Source of the DNA: SLST01 sp046538735
Lineage (GTDB): Bacteria > Spirochaetota > Spirochaetia > DSM-27196 > SLST01
Length of the DNA: 64,000 nucleotides
Assembly: GCA_046538735.1 (NCBI GenBank)
Contig: JBKHII010000008.1
Span: forward strand, 1 to 64,000
Reading direction: 5' to 3'
Notes under the pieces: generated by a model
Seen by the model: the letters and a program-made list of their open reading frames with translations, nothing else
Told to the model about the DNA's origin: nothing
Database searches by the model: none
Shown: piece after piece, positions 1 to 8,293 of the stretch
Numbering within the stretch: the stretch's first letter is position 1
Layout: every line of letters begins with the position of its first letter
Program-made: the position numbers and the translations under genes

Positions 1-2
1 GG

Positions 3-776
3 CGCCTCTTCCTGGGGATCGCCGGTCTGGACGACATCAGCGCGGTCGTGCTCATGGCGGTCGTCTTCGCCGTCGCTCCGATGCTTCGCGGAGCCGGGGC
101 GGAGGGAGTTGGATCGACGGTTGTCCGCAGACTCCTCTGGACGCTCGTGAAGCTTGCGGGATTCGGAGCGCTCTGCTATCTGTTCAGCCGGTTCGTGGAG
201 CACCGCCTGCGCGAGGCGCTGCAGCGTTTCGAGTCCCCGGCGGCCGCGCTCGTGTCGGTCGTCGCGATCTCGATCATCATTGCCGCGTTCGCCGGCCTGC
301 TCGGGTTTTCCGTCGCGATCGGCGCCGTCCTCGCCGGGCTCGCGTTCAGCGGCGACCCGGAAGCGCTTCGCCAACACATCGCCTTCGACGCGATCTACGA
401 CCTGCTCGTGCCGTTCTTCTTCATCGGGATCGGGCTCTCGCTCGATCTCACCGTTGCGGCGGACGCGCTCGTTCCGGGGCTCATCCTGGTCGCGGTTGCC
501 GTCGCGGGCAAGCTGGCCTCGAACGGTGGCATCGCGGCCTTGTACACGACGCCCGCGGGAGCGGCCGCCGTGGGCGTGAGTATGGTCCCGCGCGCCGAGA
601 TCACGATGGTCGTGATGGAGAAGGCGCGTTCTCTCGGTGAATGGGCCGCCCCGCAATCCGCGTACGCGGCGATGGTGTTCGTCTCGCTCGTGACCGCGAT
701 CGCGGCGCCGCTTCTCCTGAGGCGCCTGCTGGACCGTTCCGGCGATTCGCGAGATCGTCCGCAGCCTGAGGCATAG
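3..776 (+). CDS. Kef/CPA2-type cation:proton antiporter, 5' partial
   Basis: This is the C-terminal part of a polytopic membrane protein that is open from the first bases of the window, so its start lies outside. The opening residues contain the DDISAVVLMA stretch, in which paired acidic residues in a membrane helix are the ion-binding signature of CPA2 Na+(K+)/H+ antiporters. At least six further hydrophobic segments follow, and the protein ends with a short charged cytoplasmic tail (RSGDSRDRPQPEA). No RCK/TrkA-N domain follows, so this is a transport core only. It probably exchanges Na+ or K+ for protons across the inner membrane; the ion cannot be told from sequence. The next gene has its own promoter, so no operon partner is visible here. 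Confidence 0.8.
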   Translation, partial: RLFLGIAGLDDISAVVLMAVVFAVAPMLRGAGAEGVGSTVVRRLLWTLVKLAGFGALCYLFSRFVEHRLREALQRFESPAAALVSVVAISIIIAAFAGLLGFSVAIGAVLAGLAFSGDPEALRQHIAFDAIYDLLVPFFFIGIGLSLDLTVAADALVPGLILVAVAVAGKLASNGGIAALYTTPAGAAAVGVSMVPRAEITMVVMEKARSLGEWAAPQSAYAAMVFVSLVTAIAAPLLLRRLLDRSGDSRDRPQPEA

Positions 777-790
777 CCTATCTAGGGTAT

Positions 791-819
791 TTGTTCCTGG
801 TTCTTCCGCGAACTATACT
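791..819 (+). promoter_or_regulatory. sigma-70-type promoter of the sigma-54 activator gene
   Basis: A TTGTTC element (791-796) and a TATACT element (814-819) are separated by 17 bp. Transcription would start near 826, giving a leader of about 88 nt before the ATG at 914. This also argues against the longer reading frame that begins at 791, which would start inside the -35 box. Confidence 0.5.
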
Positions 820-913
820 GAGCACGCGGAAACGGTTCGCTTGGTCTGTCTGCCCGCCTCGCCGGTCGAGGCAGGATGGGTATGGGGAATCAGCCTTTCC
901 GGTAGGGGATCGA

Positions 914-2047
914 ATGCAGGCACCAACCTTCCATGGCATGGTCGGTTCGAGCAATGCCATGAACAAGGTCTACACGAGAATCCGGAACGTCTCGCCGTTT
1001 GACATCCCGATACTGATCATCGGTGAGAGCGGCAGCGGCAAGGAGCTCGTTGCCCGCGCAATTCACAGTGAGAGCGCCCGTCGGTCGGGACCCTTCCACG
1101 CCGTGAACACCGGAGCTCTGACGCCCGAGCTCATCGCGAGCGAGCTCTTCGGTCACGAGAAAGGGGCATTCACGGGAGCGACGACGGCGAAGAAAGGCTT
1201 CTTCGAGATCGCGGACGGCGGTACGCTCTTCCTGGACGAAATCGGAACGATGGGGGCGGACACGCAGGTGAACCTCCTGCGAATCATCGAGACACAGTCG
1301 TTTCATCGCGTGGGAGGAACGACTCCGATCCGGTCGAACGTACGGATCCTCGCGGCCACGAACGTCGATCTGCGCGCGCAGGTACGCAGCAACGGCTTCC
1401 GGTCCGATCTCTACTACCGATTGAGCGTATTTCCGCTCTCGCTGCCGCCGCTGCGGAAGCGACGAGAGGACATTCCGGTCTTGGCCGAGTACTTCAGGGA
1501 GCGGTTCACCGCGCAGTTCGAGCGCCCCGTGCGGGGACTCGAGCCGGGTGCGATGAAGCAGCTCCGGTCGTACGGATGGCCGGGAAACGTGCGCGAACTC
1601 TCGAACGTGATCATTCGGCTCGTCGTGGGCGCAGCGAAGGAGATGATCACCGAGGCCGAGGTCGTTGAGGCGCTCTACCAGACCGCGATGCAGGTGCCGG
1701 AGATGCAGGTCGCTCCCCGCGACGGTTCCGGAGGCGCGGCGATGATCCAATCGGTCCCGGCTGCCGCACTCGCTACCCAGGCGGCGACGCCGGGAGGCAA
1801 CGCGGCCGAAGGCGTCGGCACCGACGCGGCTCCGCCGGATCCATCGTCGGCCTTCACTCCCTCCTCGGACGGCGAATCGAACGAACCCACGATTCACGCC
1901 GGTCAGACGATCGAGGATATGGAGCGCCAACTGATCGAAGCGACGCTCCGCGAGGCGCACGGAAACCGCACGAAGGCGGCAAAGCTTCTCGGCATCAGCC
2001 GGAAGTCGCTCTACAACAAGGTCAAAGCGTACGGAATCGACGCGTAA
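914..2047 (+). CDS. sigma-54-dependent transcriptional activator (AAA+ plus Fis HTH, no receiver domain)
   Basis: An enhancer-binding protein that would remodel RNA polymerase carrying sigma-54. The 377-residue product starts almost directly with the AAA+ domain: Walker A GESGSGKE at 37-44, the sigma-54-contacting GAFTGA loop at 84-89, Walker B GTLFLDEIG, and the arginine-finger region around FRSDLYYRL. A Fis-type helix-turn-helix (GNRTKAAKLLGISRKSLYNK) closes the protein. There is no N-terminal receiver, GAF or PAS domain, so it resembles PspF-like activators controlled by a partner. About 110 Ala/Pro-rich residues of low complexity separate AAA+ from the HTH. The ATG at 914 is chosen over an upstream in-frame start because of the AGGGGAT ribosome site just before it. 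Its target promoters are not evident in the window. Confidence 0.88.
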   Translation: MQAPTFHGMVGSSNAMNKVYTRIRNVSPFDIPILIIGESGSGKELVARAIHSESARRSGPFHAVNTGALTPELIASELFGHEKGAFTGATTAKKGFFEIADGGTLFLDEIGTMGADTQVNLLRIIETQSFHRVGGTTPIRSNVRILAATNVDLRAQVRSNGFRSDLYYRLSVFPLSLPPLRKRREDIPVLAEYFRERFTAQFERPVRGLEPGAMKQLRSYGWPGNVRELSNVIIRLVVGAAKEMITEAEVVEALYQTAMQVPEMQVAPRDGSGGAAMIQSVPAAALATQAATPGGNAAEGVGTDAAPPDPSSAFTPSSDGESNEPTIHAGQTIEDMERQLIEATLREAHGNRTKAAKLLGISRKSLYNKVKAYGIDA

Positions 2048-2110
2048 GGTAGATTCTACTCAGTTCCCGCTCACGGCATGGTTCTTGCAAATTCCTCTGC
2101 GGAGGCATGC

Positions 2111-2413
2111 ATGGGTAATAGCGACGAGAAGTCCACCTACGAGAAGAAGATGGAAGCACGGCTTCGGGAGCTCGACGCCGAAATGGAGCTTCTCAGGGCG
2201 AAGGCGGACAAGCTGGAGGCCGACGCTGAGGAACGGGGCAGAACGGTCCTGGACGACTTGCGCGACAAGCGCAAAGAGATCGCCGGTCAACTCCAGGAGT
2301 ATCAGAAGTCTGCGGGGTCCGCGCTGGACGAGGTCCGGCGGGGTCTTGAGTCGGCGATCGGCGACTTCGCCGAGGGCGTCAGGCGCGCATCCGACCGATT
2401 CGAGAAACGGTAG
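2111..2413 (+). CDS. small coiled-coil protein
   Basis: A 100-residue, highly charged protein, almost entirely predicted alpha-helix with a heptad-like pattern (ARLRELDAEMELLRAKADKLEADAEER and onward). It has no signal peptide and no membrane segment. The GGAGG at 2101-2105 places the start at the ATG at 2111. It sits 5 nt before the PRC-barrel gene and is probably co-transcribed with it. Its composition resembles small coiled-coil proteins often annotated as stress or apolipoprotein-like, but no family can be assigned. It could be a cytosolic scaffold or membrane-surface protein; that is inference only. Confidence 0.7.
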   Translation: MGNSDEKSTYEKKMEARLRELDAEMELLRAKADKLEADAEERGRTVLDDLRDKRKEIAGQLQEYQKSAGSALDEVRRGLESAIGDFAEGVRRASDRFEKR

Positions 2414-2418
2414 ACACG

Positions 2419-3186
2419 ATGTATCTGCGGCTCTCGCGCCTGCGACGCTTCACCGGAAGCACCGTCAGGATCGATCTCGGCAGCGTAGACACGCTCTATT
2501 TCGACCCTGACGACTGGGCGGTACGGTTCCTCTCGTTGGGCAGTCGGGCGAAGAATCAGGAGTCCGTCTCGCCGGTCGTCTCGCCGATGCAGATTCGCCG
2601 GCTCAGCGCGGACGACGAACTGATCGAGATCGACGCACGACACGGGGTCTATCGGCTCGAGATCAGCGACGGTCACCGTCCGCTGGACGCCGGAACCACG
2701 AATCGAATCGCCGATCACTACGATCTTCCCGTGTTCTGGGATGGACCCGACGTCTGGGGCGAGTACGCCTCGCCGCGCCGGCTCGCAGAGTCGGCGGAGC
2801 ACTCGGACTACCGGGCGGGCGCCCTTCGAACGAGACGACGAACCGACCAGCGAACCGCCGTGACGCCGCAGCTCTATCCCCACAACACGCTCATGGGGCG
2901 AGGTGTGTTCTCCCCCGACGGCAGGCTCGGCGTGATCTCGGATCTCCTCATCGACGTGAACGCGTGGCGAATACGCTACTTCATCGTCTGGCTGCAAGCG
3001 CCTGGAGAGACCGGAGAGGTGCTGCTCTCGCCGTTCTGGGTGAACGGGCCGCCTGAGAAGACGAAGGTGACCGTGCCGATGACGACCGAAGCGATCGTCA
3101 ACGGTCCGAACTTCGCGCCGGAGGACCTGGAGCCGCTGGACGAGCGGATCCTCGCGCGCTACTTCGGCTTTCTGACCGAGCAATAG
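2419..3186 (+). CDS. PRC-barrel domain protein
   Basis: A 255-residue soluble protein with two PRC-barrel-like modules. The N-terminal one (about 10-110) starts with a TGSTVRIDLGSVDTLYFD strand pattern. The C-terminal one (about 150-235) reads LMGRGVFSPDGRLGVISDLLIDVNAWRIRYFIVW, the typical PRC fold signature of a modified G-x-x-G-x-I-x-D-x-x-x-D sequence. Stand-alone PRC proteins of this kind are found next to small helical or stress proteins in many bacteria, and their ligands are mostly unknown. The gene follows the coiled-coil gene by 5 nt and precedes the sugar permease genes by 18 nt, so it may share a transcript with both, although functional linkage to transport is not obvious. Confidence 0.75.
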   Translation: MYLRLSRLRRFTGSTVRIDLGSVDTLYFDPDDWAVRFLSLGSRAKNQESVSPVVSPMQIRRLSADDELIEIDARHGVYRLEISDGHRPLDAGTTNRIADHYDLPVFWDGPDVWGEYASPRRLAESAEHSDYRAGALRTRRRTDQRTAVTPQLYPHNTLMGRGVFSPDGRLGVISDLLIDVNAWRIRYFIVWLQAPGETGEVLLSPFWVNGPPEKTKVTVPMTTEAIVNGPNFAPEDLEPLDERILARYFGFLTEQ

Positions 3187-3204
3187 GAGAGAAAGGAGTC
3201 GTTC

Positions 3205-4188
3205 ATGGAGACCCAAAGGGTGGTGATAGCGATCGGCGCGACGGTGGGGGTTCCCGGGATACTCGTTCTCTACTCCTGGGTCGCCGATCAGCTCGTCAAG
3301 CGTTTGAAGAGCAGGACCGCGCAGAACCGGCTCCGCCCGGTCCTCTGGTTGTTGCCGGCGGTCTTCCTGCTCGGCGTCTGGTTGCTCTACCCGCTCGTCC
3401 AGACGACCGTCTTCAGTTTCATGGGTCCGGAGTCCGAGGTGTGGGCGGGACTCCGGAACTATCGCTACGCGTTCACGAACAACGACATGCTGGTCGCGCT
3501 GCGGAACAACCTGATCTGGGTCGTCGTGTTCACGGTGTTTAGCGTGGGGGTGGGGTTACTGATGGCGGTCCTGACCGATCGCGTTCGCTACGAGCAGATA
3601 CCCAAGTCGATCCTGTTCATGCCCATGGCAATCAGTTATGTCGCAGCAGGCGTGATCTGGCGGTTCATGTACCAGTATCAGCCCGCCGGCGAGACCCAGA
3701 CGGGAACACTGAACGCGTTCCTCACATCGATCATACCCGGCTTCGAGCCCACCGCGTGGCACCTCAGCCGGCCGCCGTGGAACTCACTCGCGCTCATCGC
3801 GGTCGGCGTTTGGATCTGGACCGGCTTCTGCATGGTGATTCTCTCGGCCTCGCTCAAGGGAGTCGACCAGAGTCTGATCGACTCGGCGCGCATCGACGGG
3901 TGTACCGAGTGGCAGGTTTTCTGGCGAATCATCGTGCCGATCATCTCCTCCACGATCGTCGTCGTGACGACCACGATGATCATCAACGTCCTGAAGATGT
4001 TCGACATCGTCTACGTCATGACGAACGGTCGGCTCGAGACCGAGGTGATCGCGAACCGGATGTACAAGGAGATGTTCATCACTCAGGACTACGGCCACGC
4101 GAGCGCGATCGCGGTGATTCTCTTCATTGCCGTCGTGCCGGTGATCATCCTCAATATCCGGAAGTTCGTCAGCGGGGAGGAAGCATGA
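3205..4188 (+). CDS. sugar ABC transporter permease, AglF/MalF type
   Basis: A 327-residue inner-membrane permease with about seven hydrophobic segments. The EAA loop that docks the ATPase is seen as SARIDGCTEWQVFWRIIVPII. The pattern of an N-terminal helix, a short linker and a core ending in KFVSGEEA matches alpha-glucoside-type permeases (AglF) better than lactose or glycerol-phosphate types; this is a judgement from recall of the family. An AGGAGAGAAAGGAG tract precedes the ATG. The stop overlaps the start of the next permease (ATGA at 4185-4188), so the two are translationally coupled. No substrate-binding protein or ATPase gene adjoins, so they must be encoded elsewhere. Confidence 0.85.
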   Translation: METQRVVIAIGATVGVPGILVLYSWVADQLVKRLKSRTAQNRLRPVLWLLPAVFLLGVWLLYPLVQTTVFSFMGPESEVWAGLRNYRYAFTNNDMLVALRNNLIWVVVFTVFSVGVGLLMAVLTDRVRYEQIPKSILFMPMAISYVAAGVIWRFMYQYQPAGETQTGTLNAFLTSIIPGFEPTAWHLSRPPWNSLALIAVGVWIWTGFCMVILSASLKGVDQSLIDSARIDGCTEWQVFWRIIVPIISSTIVVVTTTMIINVLKMFDIVYVMTNGRLETEVIANRMYKEMFITQDYGHASAIAVILFIAVVPVIILNIRKFVSGEEA

Positions 4189-5111
4189 GCATCCAGATCA
4201 AGGAAACACGACAGCTCGAGACCGCGTCCGGTGAGATCATCACCGTCAACAAGAAGCCCCTCTGGTCCAAGCTCAAACCCTTTGTCGCGAAGACCCCGCT
4301 TCATCTCATCATCGTCGTTCTCTCGGCGATCTGGATCCTGCCGACGATCGGTCTGTTGATCAGCAGCTTCCGACCCCCGGCGCAGATTCTGACCACCGGG
4401 TGGTGGCACTTCTTCGACATCCCGATCGAAGCCACGCTGAACAACTACCGAACGGTGCTCGCCGAGCAGGACATCGGCCGGGCGTTCGTAAACAGCGTGA
4501 TGATCGCCGTGCCGGCCACCGCGATGCCGATCCTCGTTGCCGCGTTCGCCGGCTACGCGCTCGCGCAGATGCGTTTCCCGGGGCGGCATGCGCTCTTTCT
4601 TGTGATCGTTGGGCTCTTGATCGTACCGATTCAGATGACGCTCATACCGATTCTGCGGCTGTACAACTCCACGAAGCTCACCGGGACCTTCCCCGGACTC
4701 TGGCTCGCGCACGCGGCGTACGGTCTCGCGTTCGCCGTCTACCTCATGAGGAACTACATCGACGGTCTCCCGAAGGAGCTCTTCGACATCGCGGAGATAG
4801 ACGGTGCGGACAACTTCACCGTCTTCTACCGCCTTGTGCTCCCGTTGACCGTTCCGGCGCTCGCGAGTCTCGCGATCTTCCAGTTCATCTGGGCGTGGAA
4901 CGATCTCCTCGTCGCGCTGGTCTACCTTGGCGGGTCGCCTGACGTAGCTCCACTCACGATCGCGATCAGCAACTTGGTCGGTTCGCGGGGACGCGGCTGG
5001 GAGCTTCTGACCGCGGCCGCGTTCATTTCGGTTACGCTGCCGCTCGTGGTCTTCTTCTCGCTCCAGCGCTACTTCGTCCGAGGTATACTCGCGGGGTCGG
5101 TGAAGGGGTAG
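4185..5111 (+). CDS. sugar ABC transporter permease, AglG/MalG type
   Basis: A 308-residue partner permease. About six hydrophobic segments surround the EAA loop (DIAEIDGADNFTVFYRLVLPLTVPAL), and the protein has the classical MalG-family C-terminus RYFVRGILAGSVKG. The ATG at 4185 lies inside the stop of the upstream permease gene. Together the two form the membrane pore of an oligosaccharide importer. A TetR gene follows about 65 nt later on the same strand but behind its own promoter. Substrate identity cannot be deduced without the binding protein. Confidence 0.87.
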   Translation: MSIQIKETRQLETASGEIITVNKKPLWSKLKPFVAKTPLHLIIVVLSAIWILPTIGLLISSFRPPAQILTTGWWHFFDIPIEATLNNYRTVLAEQDIGRAFVNSVMIAVPATAMPILVAAFAGYALAQMRFPGRHALFLVIVGLLIVPIQMTLIPILRLYNSTKLTGTFPGLWLAHAAYGLAFAVYLMRNYIDGLPKELFDIAEIDGADNFTVFYRLVLPLTVPALASLAIFQFIWAWNDLLVALVYLGGSPDVAPLTIAISNLVGSRGRGWELLTAAAFISVTLPLVVFFSLQRYFVRGILAGSVKG

Positions 5112-5152
5112 CAGCGGTCGCGGCCGCACGGACTCGTAGGTCGACCGACTTT

Positions 5153-5172
5153 GTTGGTATACTACGACCAAC
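5153..5172 (+). promoter_or_regulatory. inverted repeat overlapping an extended -10, probable TetR autoregulatory operator
   Basis: The perfect 6-bp arms GTTGGT (5153-5158) and ACCAAC (5167-5172) are separated by 8 bp. The TATACT at 5158-5163, preceded by TGG, forms an extended -10 element inside the repeat. A dimeric repressor bound here would block RNA polymerase. The next gene is a TetR regulator, which commonly binds such a site in front of its own gene. Confidence 0.5.
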
Positions 5173-5175
5173 GCT

Positions 5176-5814
5176 TTGGTAGGGAGCCCTGCGATCGATA
5201 CGACCGAGCACGAAACAACAACGACCACTCCGCGCGAGCGCGTCCTGGACGCAGCCGAACGATGCTTCATGGTCCGTGGCTACGCCGCGACCACGTTGCG
5301 AGACGTTGCGGCGACGGTCGGCATCAAGCATGCGTCGCTCTATCACCACGTTCCGGGGGGCAAGGAGCAACTCTTCGTGGAGGTCGTGGAACGTAACCTC
5401 GATCGACACCGGCGCGGCCTCTCGAGCGCGCTACAGCACACGCCTCGCCGACTACGCGATCGGCTCCACGCGATCGCCGAGTGGTTTCTCACGCAGAGCC
5501 CGATGGATCTCGTCAGGATGACCCAGTCCGACCTCCCGTCCCTGTCTCCGGAGGCTGCCGGTCGGCTCGCGCAGCTCACCCACCAGTCGATCCTGATTCC
5601 GGTCGAGTCGGTCCTGCGCGACGCGCACGAGGACGGCGAGATCGAAGACACCGAGTTCGGCCTCGTCGCCGGCGGTATCGTGGGGATGGTGCAGAGTCTC
5701 TTCTCGGTGCCCGATCACGTGGTGCAGCGTTCGCGTGTGGACATGGGGAAGAGCCTGGTGGACGTGGTGATCGACGGGATTCGTGCCTGCCCGCCTACAT
5801 CCCGAGCGCAATAG
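5176..5814 (+). CDS. TetR/AcrR family transcriptional regulator
   Basis: A 212-residue protein with an N-terminal TetR helix-turn-helix (about residues 20-65: RERVLDAAERCFMVRGYAATTLRDVAATVGIKHASLYHH) and an all-helical ligand-binding C-terminal domain. No ATG is available upstream of the HTH in this frame. The TTG at 5176 is the best start found, but it lacks a Shine-Dalgarno and lies only a few bases after the predicted transcription start, so the exact N-terminus is uncertain. The gene runs tail-to-tail into azlD with about 20 bp of overlap. Its likely target is its own promoter, and perhaps the sugar permease genes upstream. Confidence 0.8.
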   Translation: MVGSPAIDTTEHETTTTTPRERVLDAAERCFMVRGYAATTLRDVAATVGIKHASLYHHVPGGKEQLFVEVVERNLDRHRRGLSSALQHTPRRLRDRLHAIAEWFLTQSPMDLVRMTQSDLPSLSPEAAGRLAQLTHQSILIPVESVLRDAHEDGEIEDTEFGLVAGGIVGMVQSLFSVPDHVVQRSRVDMGKSLVDVVIDGIRACPPTSRAQ

Positions 5815-6103
5815 CGAGAACGACCGCCCCGACCGACCCAACCACGACGACGAACGGCTGTCTCACGAGAACCGCCAACCCGACTGCAGCGACGAGCCCG
5901 ACCGCCGAGAGGTCGGCGCGGCCGTCCACCGCGACGAGGCCGCCGGGTACGATGAGGGCACCGATCGCGGTCAGCGGGACGAGGCGCATCGCGCGACGCT
6001 CCCACGGCCGAAGCGCGCGCCGGCCGTGCACGAGCAGCGGGATAAGGCGGGGCAGGTAGGTGACGGCGGTCATGCCTGCGATCACGGCGATAACGTTGGT
6101 CAT
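5795..6103 (-). CDS. azlD: AzlD-family branched-chain amino acid exporter subunit
   Basis: A 102-residue protein of about four hydrophobic segments with the family pattern TYLPRLIPLL near the N-terminus and GALIVPGGL in the middle. AzlD is the small partner of AzlC, and together they export branched-chain amino acids or analogues. The start ATG (complement of 6101-6103) overlaps the azlC stop by four bases. Its length is normal for the family. Confidence 0.88.
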   Translation of the reverse strand: MTNVIAVIAGMTAVTYLPRLIPLLVHGRRALRPWERRAMRLVPLTAIGALIVPGGLVAVDGRADLSAVGLVAAVGLAVLVRQPFVVVVGSVGAVVLAIALGM

Positions 6104-6795
6104 GACTCGCTCCACCTCGGAGAGACGGCGAAAAGCGCGGCGACCGCACCAATCGAGACGAGAAGCGCGATGCCGACAGGGACGCCGATCGCCTGGAGCG
6201 CCCAGTTGCACCCACCGGCCGCGAGTGCGGGAACGAGGTAGCGGGGGAAGCGCAGCACCGCCGGCACGATGAGCGCGACGAACATGGCGTACAGAGCGAT
6301 GCCCATCGCGTCTTCCATGACGGACGGCAGGACCGACCCGATGAGGAAACCGACGACGGTTCCTCCGATCCACCCGGAGTAGGCGAGTGCTTCGCTCACG
6401 AGCAGATCGGTGTCCTGGATCTCTCCGGGGCGCGTGGCGGCGGCGGTGAAGACCTCATCCGTGATGCCGAACGCGAGGACGGGGCGTGGTATTCGAGAAC
6501 CCACGATTCGGTCGCGCAGCGACATGGACATCACGATGTGTCGGGAGTTCAGGACGAGCGTTGCCGCGATGATCGAAAGCGCGCCGGCTCCCTGCGCGAG
6601 CAGTCCGACCGCGACGAATTGGCTCGCACCGGCGAAGACGAAGACCGAGAAGCCCGCCACGGCGACAGCCGGGAGTCCGATTGACCGCCCGGAGACGCCG
6701 AAGGCGATCGCGATCGAGAAGTAGCCGAGGAGTATCGCGGTTCCGGCGCTCATCGCGGCACGCCTGGACGAGAGCTCGTGCGAGGTCCGGTTCAT
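6100..6795 (-). CDS. azlC: AzlC-family branched-chain amino acid exporter
   Basis: A 231-residue polytopic membrane protein with the AzlC core (YFSIAIAFGVSGRSIGLPAVAVAGFSVFVFAGASQFVAVGLL, then LNSRHIVMSMSLRDRI and FGITDEVFTAA). It forms the large subunit of the AzlCD exporter. The start ATG at 6795 has GAGGAG about nine bases upstream and overlaps the stop of the RNHCP gene (6792-6795). Substrates in characterised members include leucine, isoleucine, valine and 4-azaleucine. Confidence 0.9.
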   Translation of the reverse strand: MNRTSHELSSRRAAMSAGTAILLGYFSIAIAFGVSGRSIGLPAVAVAGFSVFVFAGASQFVAVGLLAQGAGALSIIAATLVLNSRHIVMSMSLRDRIVGSRIPRPVLAFGITDEVFTAAATRPGEIQDTDLLVSEALAYSGWIGGTVVGFLIGSVLPSVMEDAMGIALYAMFVALIVPAVLRFPRYLVPALAAGGCNWALQAIGVPVGIALLVSIGAVAALFAVSPRWSES

Positions 6796-7199
6796 GAACG
6801 ACCGCTCCTCGTGGCGTTCCACGCGGAGTCGAGCCGCTTCACGAGCTCGGCGAGCGCGTCCTCCGAGTCGTCTCCGGCAATGCGGTTCGGTTTGATCACG
6901 CCGCAGCCGCCGCACCGGTGGAGTATCCTGAGCTCGTCTCCATCCGACGCCCAGAGCGCGATCGGTTCCATCGGAGCCCGGCAGAGCGAGCTCCGATCGC
7001 CCGGCTTGATGTCCACGTGGACGCTCCAGAGGCAGAACGGACAGTGGTTGCGTTGACTCGTGCCGAGCGACTGCTCCGGAACGAGGCGGCCGCAGTGCGC
7101 GCACTCGAAACCCGCCGTTTCGCCCTGCGCAGCCGGCTCGGCGTCCCACGCCGGACGCTCGGTGCGGGAGCCCCGCGTGCCGCGTTTCGGTCGACTCAT
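6792..7199 (-). CDS. RNHCP domain protein, putative zinc-binding
   Basis: A 135-residue basic protein named by the RNHCPFC motif at residues 50-56. Cysteine pairs at 33/36, 53/56 and 96/99 suggest one or two structural zinc sites. The function of the family is not established. Its presence directly after the ribosome GTPase rsgA (stop/start overlap at 7196-7199) and its basic N-terminus suggest a ribosome- or RNA-related role, which is inference. It is translationally coupled to both neighbours. Confidence 0.8.
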   Translation of the reverse strand: MSRPKRGTRGSRTERPAWDAEPAAQGETAGFECAHCGRLVPEQSLGTSQRNHCPFCLWSVHVDIKPGDRSSLCRAPMEPIALWASDGDELRILHRCGGCGVIKPNRIAGDDSEDALAELVKRLDSAWNATRSGRS

Positions 7200-8293
7200 G
7201 ATCCTCTACTTCTCCGTTTCATGCGCGACCGACGCGCAGAGCGACGCTCGTTGAGCCGCTCGCGTTTCTCCTGCCGTGCCGCGATCACGTCCTGTTCGTC
7301 GTGCAGCCCAAGATAGCTCAGATAGCGCTCGTGGGAAACCGTTCCGTCCTGAACGGCTTGCCGAACGGCGCACCCGGGCTCCGACCTGTGGGTGCAGTCG
7401 TTGAACTTACAGCGCGCGGCGAGCGCGTCGATCTCCGGAAAGGCGGAGCCGAGTTGCTCGGCGCCGTCCGCTCCGCTCCAGAGCTGGACTTCGCGGACAC
7501 CCGGAGTGTCCACGAGCAGGCCGCCGCCGGGGAGCGCGTACATCCTGCGACCGGTCGTGGTGTGGCGCCCTCGGCCGTCGGTTTCGCGGACCGCGCCGGT
7601 TCGCAGCGACTCGCCCGTGAGTCGTCCGATCAGCGTGGACTTCCCGCTTCCCGACGATCCGACCAGGACCGCGGTGGACCCTTCCGGGACGAGCGCGCGC
7701 ACGGTTTCCACGCCGGCTCCGTCGAGCGCGGAGATCAGCCGTACTTCCACCGCGGGAAGCTGTGCCTCGATGGCGCGGCGGACGAGCTCCGGCTCGGCGA
7801 CGAGGTCGCACTTGTTGACGACGACGACGGGTCGAACCGCCGGATCGAGCGTCGCGATGAACCGCTCGACCCGTCGCACGTTGAAGTCGTGGAGCATCGA
7901 CCGATCTGCCTCGTTTCGAACCGCCTCGGCCGGCGCAGTCGTCACGATGAGCGCGACGTCCACGTTCGCGCAGATCACCTGTGCCTCCGTCCGCACGCCG
8001 GCCTCCTTGCGCTCGTAGACGCTGCGCCGCGGAAGAACGCTTCTGATCGTGGGGGTGCCGCCGGAGCCCACTTCAACGTAGTCGCCAACCGCAGGAGGAT
8101 GTGTTGTCCCGAGCTCGATGAGGTAGTCGAGTCTCCCGCTCGGGCGCGCGTAGCCCGTCCCCTCGGAGGAGACGATCTCGAAGAGCGGACCGTCCTGGGC
8201 GACGACACGCGCGACGAGCACGCCGTCGGTATTCTTGTTCCGTATGTCCTCAATAAACGGATCGCGTCCGATCTCGTTCCAGCTTGGTTTCAT
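7196..8293 (-). CDS. rsgA: small ribosomal subunit biogenesis GTPase RsgA
   Basis: A 365-residue circularly permuted GTPase that checks maturation of the 30S subunit. The order of motifs is diagnostic: an N-terminal OB-fold, then G4 NKCD, then the P-loop GSSGSGKST, then G3 DTPG. A C-terminal zinc knuckle follows (CKFNDCTHRSEPGC), then a basic tail rich in Arg/Lys that probably contacts rRNA. The ATG at 8293 is preceded by GGAG. It heads a minus-strand operon rsgA / RNHCP / azlC / azlD in which every junction overlaps by four bases. Confidence 0.93.
   Translation of the reverse strand: MKPSWNEIGRDPFIEDIRNKNTDGVLVARVVAQDGPLFEIVSSEGTGYARPSGRLDYLIELGTTHPPAVGDYVEVGSGGTPTIRSVLPRRSVYERKEAGVRTEAQVICANVDVALIVTTAPAEAVRNEADRSMLHDFNVRRVERFIATLDPAVRPVVVVNKCDLVAEPELVRRAIEAQLPAVEVRLISALDGAGVETVRALVPEGSTAVLVGSSGSGKSTLIGRLTGESLRTGAVRETDGRGRHTTTGRRMYALPGGGLLVDTPGVREVQLWSGADGAEQLGSAFPEIDALAARCKFNDCTHRSEPGCAVRQAVQDGTVSHERYLSYLGLHDEQDVIAARQEKRERLNERRSARRSRMKRRSRGS

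Noticed and set aside
791..913. N-terminal extension of the sigma-54 activator from 791
   Set aside because: The extra 41 residues are basic and unstructured, contain the promoter elements, and a good ribosome site precedes the ATG at 914.
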